Source of the DNA: Belnapia sp. F-4-1
Lineage (GTDB): Bacteria; Pseudomonadota; Alphaproteobacteria; Acetobacterales; Acetobacteraceae
Reading direction: 5' to 3'
Assembly: GCF_000802185.1 (NCBI RefSeq)
Contig: NZ_KN676113.1
Span: 124,001-188,000, forward strand
DNA: 64,000 bases
The translations under genes and the position numbers were made by a program. Positions 42,075 through 51,109 of this stretch are shown here, one piece after another. Numbering within the stretch: position 1 is the stretch's first letter; each line of letters begins with the position of its first letter. Below the pieces are notes generated by a model. The model had not been told where the DNA came from, made no database searches, and was given only the letters and a program-made list of their open reading frames with translations.

Positions 42075-44597
42075 CTATTCGTTCCGCAGGAGCGGCGCGG
42101 GGCGGGCGCGGAGCGCGAGGGCGGTGCCGATCTGGCCGCAGAGCAGCGTCAGCAGGGCGCAGCCGAGCACGGTCGCGGCGAGCGTCCCCGGCAGCGGCGC
42201 CCAGTGCGCCTGCATCACCAGGGTGACGACGGCCCAGGAGGCGGCACTGCCCGCCACCGCCGCCAGCACCCCGGCGACGAGGCCGATCAGCGCATATTCC
42301 ACCAGCCAAGCGGCGCGGATCTGCGCCCGCGTCGCGCCGATGGTCTTCAGCACCACCGCGTCGCGCACCCGCTGGCGCTGCCCGGCGGCGACGGCGCCCG
42401 CCAGCACCAGCCCGCCCGCCAGCAGCGTCACCCCGCCCACCGCCGAGAGCGCGGTGCCGATGCGGCCGAGCAGCGTCGCCACCGCCTCCAGCGCATCCCG
42501 CACCCGGATGCCGGTGACGTTGGGGAAGGCATCGGTCAGCACGCGGAGCACCGTCGCATCCTGCGCCGCATCGCCGCGGAGGGTGGCGATATGGGTGTGG
42601 GGTGCTGCCTCTAGCAGGCCGGGCGAGGCGACCATGGCGAAGTTCAGTCCGAGGCCACGCCAGTTCACGTCGCGCAGGTTGGCGATGGTGAAGTCGATGT
42701 TGCGGCCGAGGATGTTGAGGGTGATGACGTCGCCAAGCCCGACTTCCCAGCCCTTGGCGATGTTCGCCTCGAAGGAGAGCAGCGGCGGGCCGCGGTAGTC
42801 GGCCGCCCACCACTGCCCGGCGACGAGGCGCGTGCCGTCGGGCGGCGTCGCCGTGTAGGTCAGGCCGCGGTCGCCCCGCAGCGCCCAGGCGGTTTCCGGC
42901 GTCGTCCGGAACTGCTCGGCAGGGATGCCCTTCACTGCCGCAACCCGGGCGCGGAGGCTCGGCACCCGCTTCACCTCCTCGATGCCGGGGATGCCGCGGG
43001 CCAACGCATCGAACCGCCCGACCTGGTCCGACTGGATGTCGATGAAGAAGAAATTCGGCGCATTGGCCGGCATCTCGTCGGCAAGCTCGCGCCGGAGGTT
43101 GCCCTCGATCTGGGCGATGGCGGCGAGCGTCGTCAGCCCGATGCCGAGCGAGACAACCAGCAGCACGGTCGGTGCCCCCGGACGGTGCAGGTTGGCGAGG
43201 CCGAGGCGCAGCGCCGGCCGCCGCAGATGGCCGAGACGACGGGCGACGAGCATCAACCCGGCGGCGCCGAGGCGAAAGAGCAGCAGCGCCCCGATCGCCG
43301 CACCGCAGAAGCCGGCGGCGAAGATCGGGTCGCCGGAGCTGCGGATGACGAGGGCGACCAGTGCCAGGGCGGCAAGCGCATTGAGCGCCAGCACCGGCCA
43401 GGCCGGGCGGCCGGTGGCGGGCTGGACGGCATCGCGGAACAGCGCCGCGCCCGAAATCCGCGCCGCCCGGCCGAGCGGCCAGAGGGCGAAGGCCAGCGCG
43501 GTGAGGACGCCGTAGAGCGCCGCGCCGATCAGCGGCCGCGGATAGGGGGCGAGGCGCGGCGGCACCGGCAGCGCGCCGGACAGCGCCTGCGCCGCCGCCC
43601 AGGTCAGCCCGTAGCCCACCACCAGCCCGATGACGATGCCAAGCGCGGCCAGCGCCATCACCTGGATCAGGTAGGTGAAAAAGATGACCGAGGACGGCGC
43701 GCCGAGGCAGCGCAGCGTGGCGATGGAGCGGGCGCGGGCCTCCAGCCAGGCGCGCACGCCGGTGGCGACGCCGATCCCCCCCACCAGCAGGGCGGTGAGG
43801 CCGGCGAGCGTCAGGAAGGAGGCGGAGCGGTCGAGGAAGCGGTTCACCCCGGGTTCCGCCGCATCGGCGGTCCGGATGCGCCAGCCCTCGGTAGCGAAGG
43901 CGGCCTGAAGGCTGTCGGCGAATTCCTTCGGGTCGACGCCGGCCGGCAGGCGGAGGCGGAGGTCGCTTTGATAGAGGCTCCCGGGCTGGATCAGCTGCGT
44001 CTCGGGCAGGGTGGCGGCGGCGATCATGGCGCGGGGGCCGAAGAGCGCGGGCGTCGCCACCTTGTCCGGCTCCAGCTTGACCGTCGCGGCGAAGCGGAGA
44101 TGCGCCTCGCCGATCCGCACCTCGTCGCCGAGGGAGAGGCCGAGCCGCCCGGCGACCAGCGGGTCGAGCGCGATCATGCCGGGGGCCAGCGGCACGGGCG
44201 GGTCGAGCTCGAGCCGGCCGATCAGCGGGTAGGCGCCGTCCACCGCCTTCAGCTCCACCAGCATGCGCTCCCCCCGCGGCGAGACGGCCATGGCGCGGAG
44301 GGAGGTAATGGCGGAGGGGGCGGCGCCGCGGGCGGTGACCCAGGCGAGGAGCTCCGGCGGCAGCGGACGCGAGCCGCCGCGGACCTCCACATCGCCGCCA
44401 AGGATGCGGGCGCCATCGGCCCGGAGGCCAGCCTGGATGCCGGCCCGGAGCGTGCCGACCGCAGCGATGGCGGCCACGCCGAGGGCGAGGCAGGCGAGCA
44501 CGATGCGCAGGGACCGCATCCCGCCGCGTAGCTCGCGCCGCGCCAGGACGAGGCCGAGCCTCGCTTGGCCGAGGATGCCCAAATATCGTCTCCGCAA
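42075..44597 (-). CDS. FtsX-like ABC permease (YbbP type)
   Basis: An 840-residue membrane protein with the duplicated FtsX/MacB-type arrangement of YbbP: one helix (LRIVLACLALGVAAIAAVGT), a large periplasmic domain, clusters of helices around residues 255-400, a second periplasmic domain and three last helices. LGDEVRIGEAHLRFAATV and GDVITLNILGRNIDFTIANL are paired beta-rich segments. It would work with a YbbA-like ATPase to move lipoproteins or hydrophobic substrates. That ATPase is not next to it here. The start is TTG 44597 with a weak ribosome site. Confidence 0.87.
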   Translation of the reverse strand: MRRRYLGILGQARLGLVLARRELRGGMRSLRIVLACLALGVAAIAAVGTLRAGIQAGLRADGARILGGDVEVRGGSRPLPPELLAWVTARGAAPSAITSLRAMAVSPRGERMLVELKAVDGAYPLIGRLELDPPVPLAPGMIALDPLVAGRLGLSLGDEVRIGEAHLRFAATVKLEPDKVATPALFGPRAMIAAATLPETQLIQPGSLYQSDLRLRLPAGVDPKEFADSLQAAFATEGWRIRTADAAEPGVNRFLDRSASFLTLAGLTALLVGGIGVATGVRAWLEARARSIATLRCLGAPSSVIFFTYLIQVMALAALGIVIGLVVGYGLTWAAAQALSGALPVPPRLAPYPRPLIGAALYGVLTALAFALWPLGRAARISGAALFRDAVQPATGRPAWPVLALNALAALALVALVIRSSGDPIFAAGFCGAAIGALLLFRLGAAGLMLVARRLGHLRRPALRLGLANLHRPGAPTVLLVVSLGIGLTTLAAIAQIEGNLRRELADEMPANAPNFFFIDIQSDQVGRFDALARGIPGIEEVKRVPSLRARVAAVKGIPAEQFRTTPETAWALRGDRGLTYTATPPDGTRLVAGQWWAADYRGPPLLSFEANIAKGWEVGLGDVITLNILGRNIDFTIANLRDVNWRGLGLNFAMVASPGLLEAAPHTHIATLRGDAAQDATVLRVLTDAFPNVTGIRVRDALEAVATLLGRIGTALSAVGGVTLLAGGLVLAGAVAAGQRQRVRDAVVLKTIGATRAQIRAAWLVEYALIGLVAGVLAAVAGSAASWAVVTLVMQAHWAPLPGTLAATVLGCALLTLLCGQIGTALALRARPAPLLRNE

Positions 44598-44702
44598 TGG
44601 TGTTATGCTTCCGAGGTGGGGCGCCGGAAGGGCGATCCAAGGCCTGGCGGCAACGCTTGCAGTGAAGAAGCGTTACGCCGCCCGACCGGGAGAGCGGAAC
44701 GA

Positions 44703-45440
44703 ATGGAAAGTGAAATTGTCGTCGCCCTTGTGGCGCTCATCGCGATGGAGGTGGTGCTCGGCATCGACAACCTCGTCTTCATCGCCATCCTTTCCAACCG
44801 CCTGCCGGAGGAGCAGCGGGTCAATGCGCGGCGGATCGGCCTCGGCCTCGCGGTGCTGATGCGCTTCGCCATGCTGGCCGGGACCTCCTGGCTGTTGTCG
44901 CTGACCCGGCCGCTTTTCGACGTGGCGGGGATGGAATTCTCCGGCAAGGACCTGATCCTGCTCGCCGGTGGCCTCTTCCTGATCGGCAAGGCGGTGATCG
45001 AGATCCATCACCGGGTCGACCCGGACAGCCAGGCGGCGGCGCATCAGGCGGATGCGCGCGTGGCGAGGTTCTGGCCGACGGTGTTCCAGATCCTGCTGCT
45101 CGACTTGGTTTTCTCGGTGGACAGCATCCTGGCAGCCGTCGCGCTGACGCGGGAATTCTGGATCATCGCCACCGCAATCGTCGTTGCCGTACTGGCCATG
45201 CTGCTGTCGATGGATGCGCTCTCCCGCTTCATGGAGCGCAACCCGACGGTGGTGATGCTGGCGCTGGCCTTCCTTGTCATGATCGGCATGGTGCTGGTGG
45301 CCGAGGGCTTCGGCGTCCATGTGCCGAAGGGCTTCGTCTATGTCGCCATGGCCTTCGCCGCGGCGGTGGAGGGGCTCAACCTGCTGGCCAAGCGGGCGAC
45401 ACGCCGGAAGGGGACTACTCCTTCGCCGGGAAGCGGTTGA
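44703..45440 (+). CDS. TerC family membrane protein
   Basis: A 245-residue protein with seven hydrophobic segments. EVVLGIDNLVFIAILSNRL near the N-terminus and LLLDLVFSVDSILAAVALT later carry the paired intramembrane acidic residues typical of TerC/Alx proteins, which export Mn2+ or support metal loading of secreted enzymes. A charged loop (HHRVDPDSQAAAHQ) separates the two halves. The ATG has GGAGAG about 10 nt upstream. Its last 26 nt overlap the 3' end of the convergent SDR gene. Confidence 0.92.
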   Translation: MESEIVVALVALIAMEVVLGIDNLVFIAILSNRLPEEQRVNARRIGLGLAVLMRFAMLAGTSWLLSLTRPLFDVAGMEFSGKDLILLAGGLFLIGKAVIEIHHRVDPDSQAAAHQADARVARFWPTVFQILLLDLVFSVDSILAAVALTREFWIIATAIVVAVLAMLLSMDALSRFMERNPTVVMLALAFLVMIGMVLVAEGFGVHVPKGFVYVAMAFAAAVEGLNLLAKRATRRKGTTPSPGSG

Positions 45441-46185
45441 AGACCAGGGCGCGAAGGCCGGGCGGCAGGCCGCCCGCCAGCCGCGCCGCCAGGTAGAGCG
45501 GCCAGGGATAGGCGATGCGGGTACGGCCGGCGGCGATGCCGGCCAGCGTCCGCTGCGCCGCCTCCTCCGGCTCCATCAGGAAGGGCATGGGAAAGGCGTT
45601 CCGGGCGGTCATCGGCGTGCGGATGTAGCCGGGGCAGACGGCATGGAGGCGGATGCCGCGCCGCCGCTCGCTGGCATCCAGCGCTTCGGCCCAGCGCTGC
45701 ACCGCCGCCTTGCTGGCGCAATAGGCGGGCGCGCCGGGGGCGGCCACGAAGGCGGCGACGGAGGCCACCACCGCCACCCGGCCGCGCACACCGTCCGGGC
45801 CGGGTGGCTGGGCGGCCATCGCCTCGATCGCCGGAAGGGCGGTGTTCAGCACGCCGGTGACATTGGTCTCGAAGACCGAGCGGGCGACCGAGGCGGGCTC
45901 CACCGCGCCGCCGGTGCCGGCGGAGATGCCGGCATTGGCGAGGACGAGGTCCAGCCGGCCGGCGCCGGCGATCCAGCCGGCCATGGCGTCGGCGTCGCGG
46001 ACATCGACCACGCGCGGCGTGGCGGTTGTGCCGGCGGCGCGGCAGGCCTCGGCCAGCACTTCCAGCCGGCCCGCATCCCGGCCGCCGAGATGCAGCACCC
46101 TCCCCTCCCCCGCGCAGGCGAGCGCCAGCGCCCGCCCGAGGCCCGAGGAAGCCCCCGTCACCAGCACATGCCGCCACGCTGCCAT
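45415..46185 (-). CDS. Short-chain dehydrogenase/reductase
   Basis: A 256-residue classical SDR. The NAD(P) motif TGASSGLGRAL is at residues 9-19, NAG is in LANAGIS, and the catalytic Ser and YxxxK are in VASVAAFVAA and AYCASKAAV. PGYIRTPMT follows as usual. The C-terminal 30 residues are hydrophobic and basic, as in SDRs that touch the membrane. ATG 46185 is chosen over 46194 because the GGCAGG ribosome site is too close to the latter. The substrate is unknown. Confidence 0.9.
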   Translation of the reverse strand: MAAWRHVLVTGASSGLGRALALACAGEGRVLHLGGRDAGRLEVLAEACRAAGTTATPRVVDVRDADAMAGWIAGAGRLDLVLANAGISAGTGGAVEPASVARSVFETNVTGVLNTALPAIEAMAAQPPGPDGVRGRVAVVASVAAFVAAPGAPAYCASKAAVQRWAEALDASERRRGIRLHAVCPGYIRTPMTARNAFPMPFLMEPEEAAQRTLAGIAAGRTRIAYPWPLYLAARLAGGLPPGLRALVFNRFPAKE

Positions 46186-46225
46186 CGCTTGCATCCTGCC
46201 GCGCCGCGCGGGACAAGGCGCGGCG

Positions 46226-47125
46226 ATGGGCACTCTTATGAGCATGACCGGCTTCGCGCGCGAGAGCGGCGTGCTGGCCGACGGCACCGGCTTCGTCTGG
46301 GAACTCCGCAGCGTCAACGGGCGGGGCCTCGACCTCCGCCTCCGGCTGCCGAACGGCATGGATGCGCTGGAGGCGGGGCTGCGCGAGACGCTGACCCGGC
46401 GGCTGAAGCGCGGCAACGTCTCGGCGACGCTGAGCCTGAAGCGGGAGGAGCGGCCGCGCCTCGCCGTCGATCCGGCGGCGCTCGACCAGGCGCTGCGGCT
46501 GGCGCTCGACCTCGCCGCGCGCATCCCCGGCAGCGCGCCGCCGCGGGCCGAGGCGTTGCTGGCGCTGCCCGGCATCATGCGGAGCGAGGTGCCGGAGCCG
46601 GACGAGTCGCTCGAGGAGGCGAAGCGGGCCGAGCTCACTGCCGCCTGGGGCCGGGCGCTGGAGGGGCTGGTCGCCGCCCGCCATGCGGAGGGGACGAAGC
46701 TCCAATCCATCCTTGCCGGGCTGCTCGACGAGGTCGCCGCGCTGCGCGAACAGGCCGCGGTCGAGGCCGCCGACCAGCCGGAGGCGCAAAGGCGGAGGAT
46801 GCTGGACCAGCTTTCGGCACTGCTCGGCGAGACCGGCACGGCGCGGGTGCCGGAGGAGCGGCTGGCGCAGGAAGTGGCCCTCCTCGCCCAGAAATCCGAC
46901 GTGCGGGAGGAGCTTGACCGCCTCGGCGCGCATATCGAGGCGGCCCGTGCACTGCTGAAGGCGGGCGAGGGCGCGGGGCGGAAGCTCGACTTCCTTACCC
47001 AGGAATTCGTGCGCGAGGCGAATACGCTCTGCTCGAAATCAGCCTCCGTCTTCCTCACCCGCACCGGGCTGGCGCTGAAGGCGGCGATCGAGCGGCTGAA
47101 GGAGCAGGCGGCGAATGTCGAATGA
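46226..47125 (+). CDS. YicC/YloC family endoribonuclease
   Basis: A 299-residue protein with the YicC layout: SMTGFARESG at the start, WELRSVNGRGLDLRLRLP in the N-terminal domain, and the C-terminal DUF1732 block EEVALLAQKSDVREELDRLG-like region, KLDFLTQEFVREANTLCSKS near the end. YicC proteins cut RNA, including small regulatory RNAs. The start may be ATG 46226 or ATG 46238; AAGG lies well placed for the former. The stop overlaps gmk (ATGA), a pairing conserved in many bacteria. Confidence 0.92.
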   Translation: MGTLMSMTGFARESGVLADGTGFVWELRSVNGRGLDLRLRLPNGMDALEAGLRETLTRRLKRGNVSATLSLKREERPRLAVDPAALDQALRLALDLAARIPGSAPPRAEALLALPGIMRSEVPEPDESLEEAKRAELTAAWGRALEGLVAARHAEGTKLQSILAGLLDEVAALREQAAVEAADQPEAQRRRMLDQLSALLGETGTARVPEERLAQEVALLAQKSDVREELDRLGAHIEAARALLKAGEGAGRKLDFLTQEFVREANTLCSKSASVFLTRTGLALKAAIERLKEQAANVE

Positions 47126-47742
47126 TGCGTAAGGGCTGCTGCCTCGTCCTCGCCGCGGCGCCGGGGGGCGGCAAGACCAGCATCTCTCGCGCGCTGCTGG
47201 AGCTGGAGCCGGACCTCCGCCTCTCGGTGAGCGCGACGACGCGGGCGCCGCGGCCGGGCGAGCGGGAGGGGGAGCACTATTTCTTCCGCAGCTCCGAGCA
47301 ATTCGCGGCCGGCGTCGCGGCGGGCGAATTCCTCGAGCATGCCAGCTTCCTCGGCCGCTCCTACGGCACGCCGCGAGCCCCGGTGGAGGCGGCACTGGCG
47401 GCCGGGCAGGACGTGCTTTTCGACATCGAGTGGCAGGGGCACCGGCTGCTGAAATCGGCCATGCCGGAGGATGTCGTCGGCATCTTCCTGCTGCCGCCGA
47501 GCCTCGCCGAGCTGGAGCGGCGGCTGCGCGGCCGCGGCCAGGACGGCGAGGAGGAGATTGCCCGGCGCATGGCCGCCTCGCGCGAGGAGATGCGGCACTG
47601 GAACGAGTTCGACCATGTGCTGGTGAACGACGACTTCGCCGCCACCGTCGCCGCGGCGCGCGCCATCCTGCACGCCGCGCGGACGCGGCGGAGCCGCCTG
47701 CCCTGGCTGCCCGGCTTCGTCGCCGGGCTGCTGGGCGAGTAG
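47122..47742 (+). CDS. gmk: Guanylate kinase
   Basis: A 206-residue nucleotide kinase converting GMP to GDP. SVSATTRAPRPGEREGEHY is the GMP-binding segment, EFLEHASFLGRSYGTP and VLFDIEWQG are further family motifs, and RMAASREEMRHWNEFDHVL is the lid and C-terminal signature. The P-loop reads AAPGGGKTS rather than the usual GPSGAGKS or T, keeping the Gly-Lys-Thr core. ATG 47122 overlaps the yicC stop (ATGA); an adjacent ATG at 47125 is equally possible. Confidence 0.95.
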   Translation: MMRKGCCLVLAAAPGGGKTSISRALLELEPDLRLSVSATTRAPRPGEREGEHYFFRSSEQFAAGVAAGEFLEHASFLGRSYGTPRAPVEAALAAGQDVLFDIEWQGHRLLKSAMPEDVVGIFLLPPSLAELERRLRGRGQDGEEEIARRMAASREEMRHWNEFDHVLVNDDFAATVAAARAILHAARTRRSRLPWLPGFVAGLLGE

Positions 47743-47743
47743 C

Positions 47744-48670
47744 TTGGGCGCCGTTCTCGAGGTCGTCGGGCCGGTCTTCGTCATCATCGGCCTCGGCTGG
47801 GCGATGGCCCGCCGGAGTTTCATCGACGCGCCGGGCTTCGCGGCGCTGAACCGCTTCGTCTTCACCTTCTGCGCGCCCTCGCTGCTCTTCCTCGGCGGGA
47901 CGACCGGGGCGGGTGGCGGCGGGCGGGCGGCGCTCGCCTTCTTCCTCGGGACGGCGGTGCTCTATGCGGGCGTGCTGGTGCTGGCGCGGCGGCGGATGCC
48001 GCTCGGCCGGGCGGGGATGCTGGCGCTCGACGCCACCTTCGGCAACACGGTGATGATGGGTATCCCGCTCATCCTCGCGGCCTTCGGGCAGGCGGCGCTG
48101 GCGATGCTGCTGGCGATCCTCGCGCTTCATTCCATGCTGCTGCTGGGGACGGCGACCGTTGTCGCCGAGATCGGGCTGCATGCGCAGGCGCCCTGGCGGC
48201 GGGTGCTGCGGGCGACGCTGCTCGGCGTGGCGCGGAACCCGATCGTCATGGCGGTGCTGGCGGCGCTGGTCTGGCGGCTGGTCGGCCTGCCGCCGCCGCC
48301 GGGCGTGGTGCGGCAGACGCTCTCGCTGCTCGGCGGCGCGGCGCCGCCGGTGGCATTGTTCTGCCTGGGCGGCAGCCTGGCCCGCTTCGATGTCGCCAGC
48401 GCCTGGCGGGAGACGGTGGTGGCGACGGTGCTCAAGCTGCTGGCGATGCCGGCGCTGGTCGCGCTGGTGGGCGCGGCGATGGGGCTCGACCAGCTGGAGA
48501 TGGCCGTCGCGGTGACCGCGGCGGCGCTGCCGACGGGCGCGAACGCCTTCCTGCTCGCCGAGCGCTACCGCATCGGCGCGGCGCGCTCGGGGGCGACGGT
48601 GCTGGCGAGCACGCTGCTCTCCGTCGTGACCCTGGCGGGGATGCTTGCCTGGTTCGGGGTCGGCTGGTGA
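47744..48670 (+). CDS. AEC family (auxin efflux carrier-like) transporter
   Basis: A 308-residue membrane protein with ten hydrophobic segments and the internal symmetry of AEC/bile-acid-type carriers. FGNTVMMGIPLILAAFG is the conserved crossover motif with Asn and Pro, and ALPTGANAFLLAERY is its counterpart in the second half. Such carriers move organic acids or related anions. The start is TTG 47744, one base after the gmk stop. It ends exactly where the convergent substrate-binding-protein gene begins its stop. Confidence 0.88.
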   Translation: MGAVLEVVGPVFVIIGLGWAMARRSFIDAPGFAALNRFVFTFCAPSLLFLGGTTGAGGGGRAALAFFLGTAVLYAGVLVLARRRMPLGRAGMLALDATFGNTVMMGIPLILAAFGQAALAMLLAILALHSMLLLGTATVVAEIGLHAQAPWRRVLRATLLGVARNPIVMAVLAALVWRLVGLPPPPGVVRQTLSLLGGAAPPVALFCLGGSLARFDVASAWRETVVATVLKLLAMPALVALVGAAMGLDQLEMAVAVTAAALPTGANAFLLAERYRIGAARSGATVLASTLLSVVTLAGMLAWFGVGW

Positions 48671-49699
48671 TCAGCGCATGGGCGGGGCGAATTGCAGGCC
48701 GCCCTTGGTCCAGAGCGCATTCGGGCCGCGCTCCACGCCCATCGGGGTGATCGAGCGGTCCCACATCTCGCCGTAATTGCCGACCTGGCGAATCGCCTCA
48801 TAGGCCCAGCGGTTGTCGAGGCCGAGCGCCTCGCCGAGATTGCCCTCGCGCCCGAGCAGGCGGCGGATGTCGGGGTTGGTGCTGGCGTCGTGCTTGGCAA
48901 GTTCGGTGCTGCGGACCTCGAGCACCTCGGCGGTCAGCAGGGCGAAGTGCACCCAGCGCACCACGTCGAACCAGCGGTCATCGCCCTTGCGGACCATGGA
49001 GCCGGAGGGGCCGGTGCTGATCATCTGCGGCAGGATGCGGTAGTCCTTCGCCCGCTCCGGCCCGAGCCGCCAGCGGAAGCCGGCGAGTTGCGAGGCATCG
49101 GTGGTGAAGGCGTCGCACCGGCCGGCGAGAAAGGCCTCCTGCACCTCGGTCACGCCGCCGATCATCACCGGGGTGAAGCGCATCGAGCGGGTACGGAAAA
49201 AGTCCGCGAGGTCGAGCTCCGTGCTGGTGCCCGGCCGGACGCACACACTGGCGCCGTCGAGCTGGCCGGGCTCCGTCACGCCGCTGTCGGCGCGGACGAT
49301 GAAGGTGGTGCCGTCCCAGAAATTCGTCGCGGCGAAGAGCAGGCCGAGATTGCCCTCGCGCGTCAGCGACCAGCCGGTGTTGCGGATCAGCACGTCGATC
49401 TCGCCCGACTGCAGGGCGGTGAAGCGGGTCTGCGCCGAAAGGTTGACGAAGCGAACTCGCTTGGCGTCGCCGAGCACGGCGGCGGCGATGGCGCGGCAGT
49501 AATCGGCATCGAGCCCCTGGCTCTCGCCACGGCTGTCGGCGAGCGAGAAGCCGGCGATCTCGCCGGAGACGCCGCAGAGCAGGTTGCCGCGGGCGCGGAT
49601 CGCGTCGAGCGTCGCCGAGCCGCTGGGGCGGGTCTGGGCGATGGCAGGCCCGGTGGCGAGGCCGAGGGCGAGCAGGGCGAGGAGGGCGAGGCGGCGCAT
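48671..49699 (-). CDS. Amino-acid ABC transporter substrate-binding protein (AapJ-like)
   Basis: A 342-residue periplasmic binding protein. Signal peptide MRRLALLALLALGLATGPAI is followed by a mature protein matching the general L-amino-acid binding family: RGNLLCGVSGEIAGFSLADS, GLDADYCRAIAAAVLGD, RNTGWSLTREGNLGLLFAAT and VGNYGEMWDRSITPMGVERG. GGAGAG precedes the ATG. No permease or ATPase gene is adjacent; instead the upstream partner is a FAD oxidoreductase, 14 nt away. It may work with transporter parts encoded elsewhere. Confidence 0.92.
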   Translation of the reverse strand: MRRLALLALLALGLATGPAIAQTRPSGSATLDAIRARGNLLCGVSGEIAGFSLADSRGESQGLDADYCRAIAAAVLGDAKRVRFVNLSAQTRFTALQSGEIDVLIRNTGWSLTREGNLGLLFAATNFWDGTTFIVRADSGVTEPGQLDGASVCVRPGTSTELDLADFFRTRSMRFTPVMIGGVTEVQEAFLAGRCDAFTTDASQLAGFRWRLGPERAKDYRILPQMISTGPSGSMVRKGDDRWFDVVRWVHFALLTAEVLEVRSTELAKHDASTNPDIRRLLGREGNLGEALGLDNRWAYEAIRQVGNYGEMWDRSITPMGVERGPNALWTKGGLQFAPPMR

Positions 49700-49713
49700 G
49701 AAGTCTCTCCGGG

Positions 49714-51030
49714 TTAAGCGGCGCGGCGGGTGGAGCGGGCGAAGCGTTCCAGCCGGAAGGGCGCCGGATCGACGACGGGCGGGGCGCCGATGGCAAGCTC
49801 GGCGGCCAGCCTCCCGGCGCCGGGGCCGAGGCCGAAGCCATGGCCGGAGAAGCCGCTCGCCAGGACCAGGCCGGGCAGCGCCGCGACCGGGCCGATGACG
49901 GGCACCGCATCGGGCGTCGCATCGATCAGCCCACCCCAGCTATCGGCGACGCGCATCGCCTTGAAGGCGGGGAAGTCGCGGGCGAGGTTGGCCTGCGCCT
50001 CGGCCAGGATGCCGGGGACGGGGGCCGGGTCGAGCACGCGGACGCGCTCGAAGGGCGTCACCTCGTCCATCGACCAGCGGCGCGGCATGCGCCATTCCTC
50101 GAGGAAGCGGCCGCCGACGCGGAGCCGCAGCTCATGCCATTGCTTGCGGAGCGAGGGCAGGAAGTCGCCCATCAGGCGGAAGCTGTCGGGCACGATCTCG
50201 GCGACGCTGGCGCCGCGCTGGGCCACGGTGTAGCCGCCGTCGCGCCGCTTGCGGAAGGCCCAGTCGGAGGCGCCGACCGCCATCTCCGGCAGGCCTTCCA
50301 GCTTCTCGGTGCGGAGGACGGAGCCGAGAATTTTCAGCTGCGGGAAATCGACGCCATGGTTGCCGAGGAAAAGGCGCGACCAGGCACCCGCGGCGAGGAT
50401 CACGCTGTCGCAGGCGATCCGCCCGCGCTCGGTGACGACGCCGACGACACGGCCGCCGGTCATGTCGAGGCCGCGCACGGCGCAATCCGTGAGGATGACG
50501 GCGCCGGCGCGGCGCGCGGCCGTGGCCATGGCCGGCACCGCCATGAAGGGCTCGGCCCTTCCGTCGCTCGGCGTGTGCAGGCCGCCGGCCCAGCGGCGGG
50601 TGGTCTGGGGGAACATCTCGGCCACCTGGTCGGGGGTGAGCAGGCGGGCATCGATCTGCCATTGCCGCGCATGCTCGAGCCAGGCCTCGTGCGCCGCGGT
50701 GTGCCGCGGGGTTTCGTGCAGGTAGACGACGCCGGCGCGGCGATAGCCGGTCGGCGCCTCAAGGCGGGCTTCCATCCCCTCCCACTGGCGGAGGGACTCG
50801 AGGGACAGGGGCAGCTCGGCCGGGTCGCGGCCCATCTTGCGGCACCAGCCCCAATTGCGGCTGGACTGCTCGCCGGCGATGCGGCCCTTCTCCACCAGGG
50901 CAACGGAGATGCCGCGCTCGGCGAGCGTCAACGCGGCCATGACGCCGATGACGCCGCCGCCGATCACCACGACCGCGGCGCGGGCCGGCAGCGCCTCATC
51001 GCCCTGAAATGGATCAACCGCTGCAGGCAT
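49714..51030 (-). CDS. FAD-dependent oxidoreductase (DadA/glycine-oxidase-like)
   Basis: A 438-residue flavoprotein of the D-amino-acid/sarcosine oxidase superfamily. VVVIGGGVIGVMAALTLAER is the FAD-binding motif, GRIAGEQSSRNWGWCRKMGR the post-motif, and SGFSGHGFGLGPGAGRLAAE the C-terminal FAD loop. It would oxidise an amino acid, opine or N-methyl compound. GAGGTGACGC precedes the ATG. It is followed 14 nt later by an amino-acid-binding protein, suggesting uptake and oxidation of the same compound. Confidence 0.87.
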   Translation of the reverse strand: MPAAVDPFQGDEALPARAAVVVIGGGVIGVMAALTLAERGISVALVEKGRIAGEQSSRNWGWCRKMGRDPAELPLSLESLRQWEGMEARLEAPTGYRRAGVVYLHETPRHTAAHEAWLEHARQWQIDARLLTPDQVAEMFPQTTRRWAGGLHTPSDGRAEPFMAVPAMATAARRAGAVILTDCAVRGLDMTGGRVVGVVTERGRIACDSVILAAGAWSRLFLGNHGVDFPQLKILGSVLRTEKLEGLPEMAVGASDWAFRKRRDGGYTVAQRGASVAEIVPDSFRLMGDFLPSLRKQWHELRLRVGGRFLEEWRMPRRWSMDEVTPFERVRVLDPAPVPGILAEAQANLARDFPAFKAMRVADSWGGLIDATPDAVPVIGPVAALPGLVLASGFSGHGFGLGPGAGRLAAELAIGAPPVVDPAPFRLERFARSTRRAA

Positions 51031-51109
51031 GCGTCACCTCGAGGACAATGCGGCAGGGTGACGAATCGGCGAGGCGAGGCCAAGGGCCGTTTCTGCATCG
51101 CAACACTCC

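Noticed and set aside
44598..44702. A yybP-ykoY manganese riboswitch before terC.
   Set aside because: TerC genes often have one, but the conserved GGGGAGUAGC element and its partner were not found in the leader.
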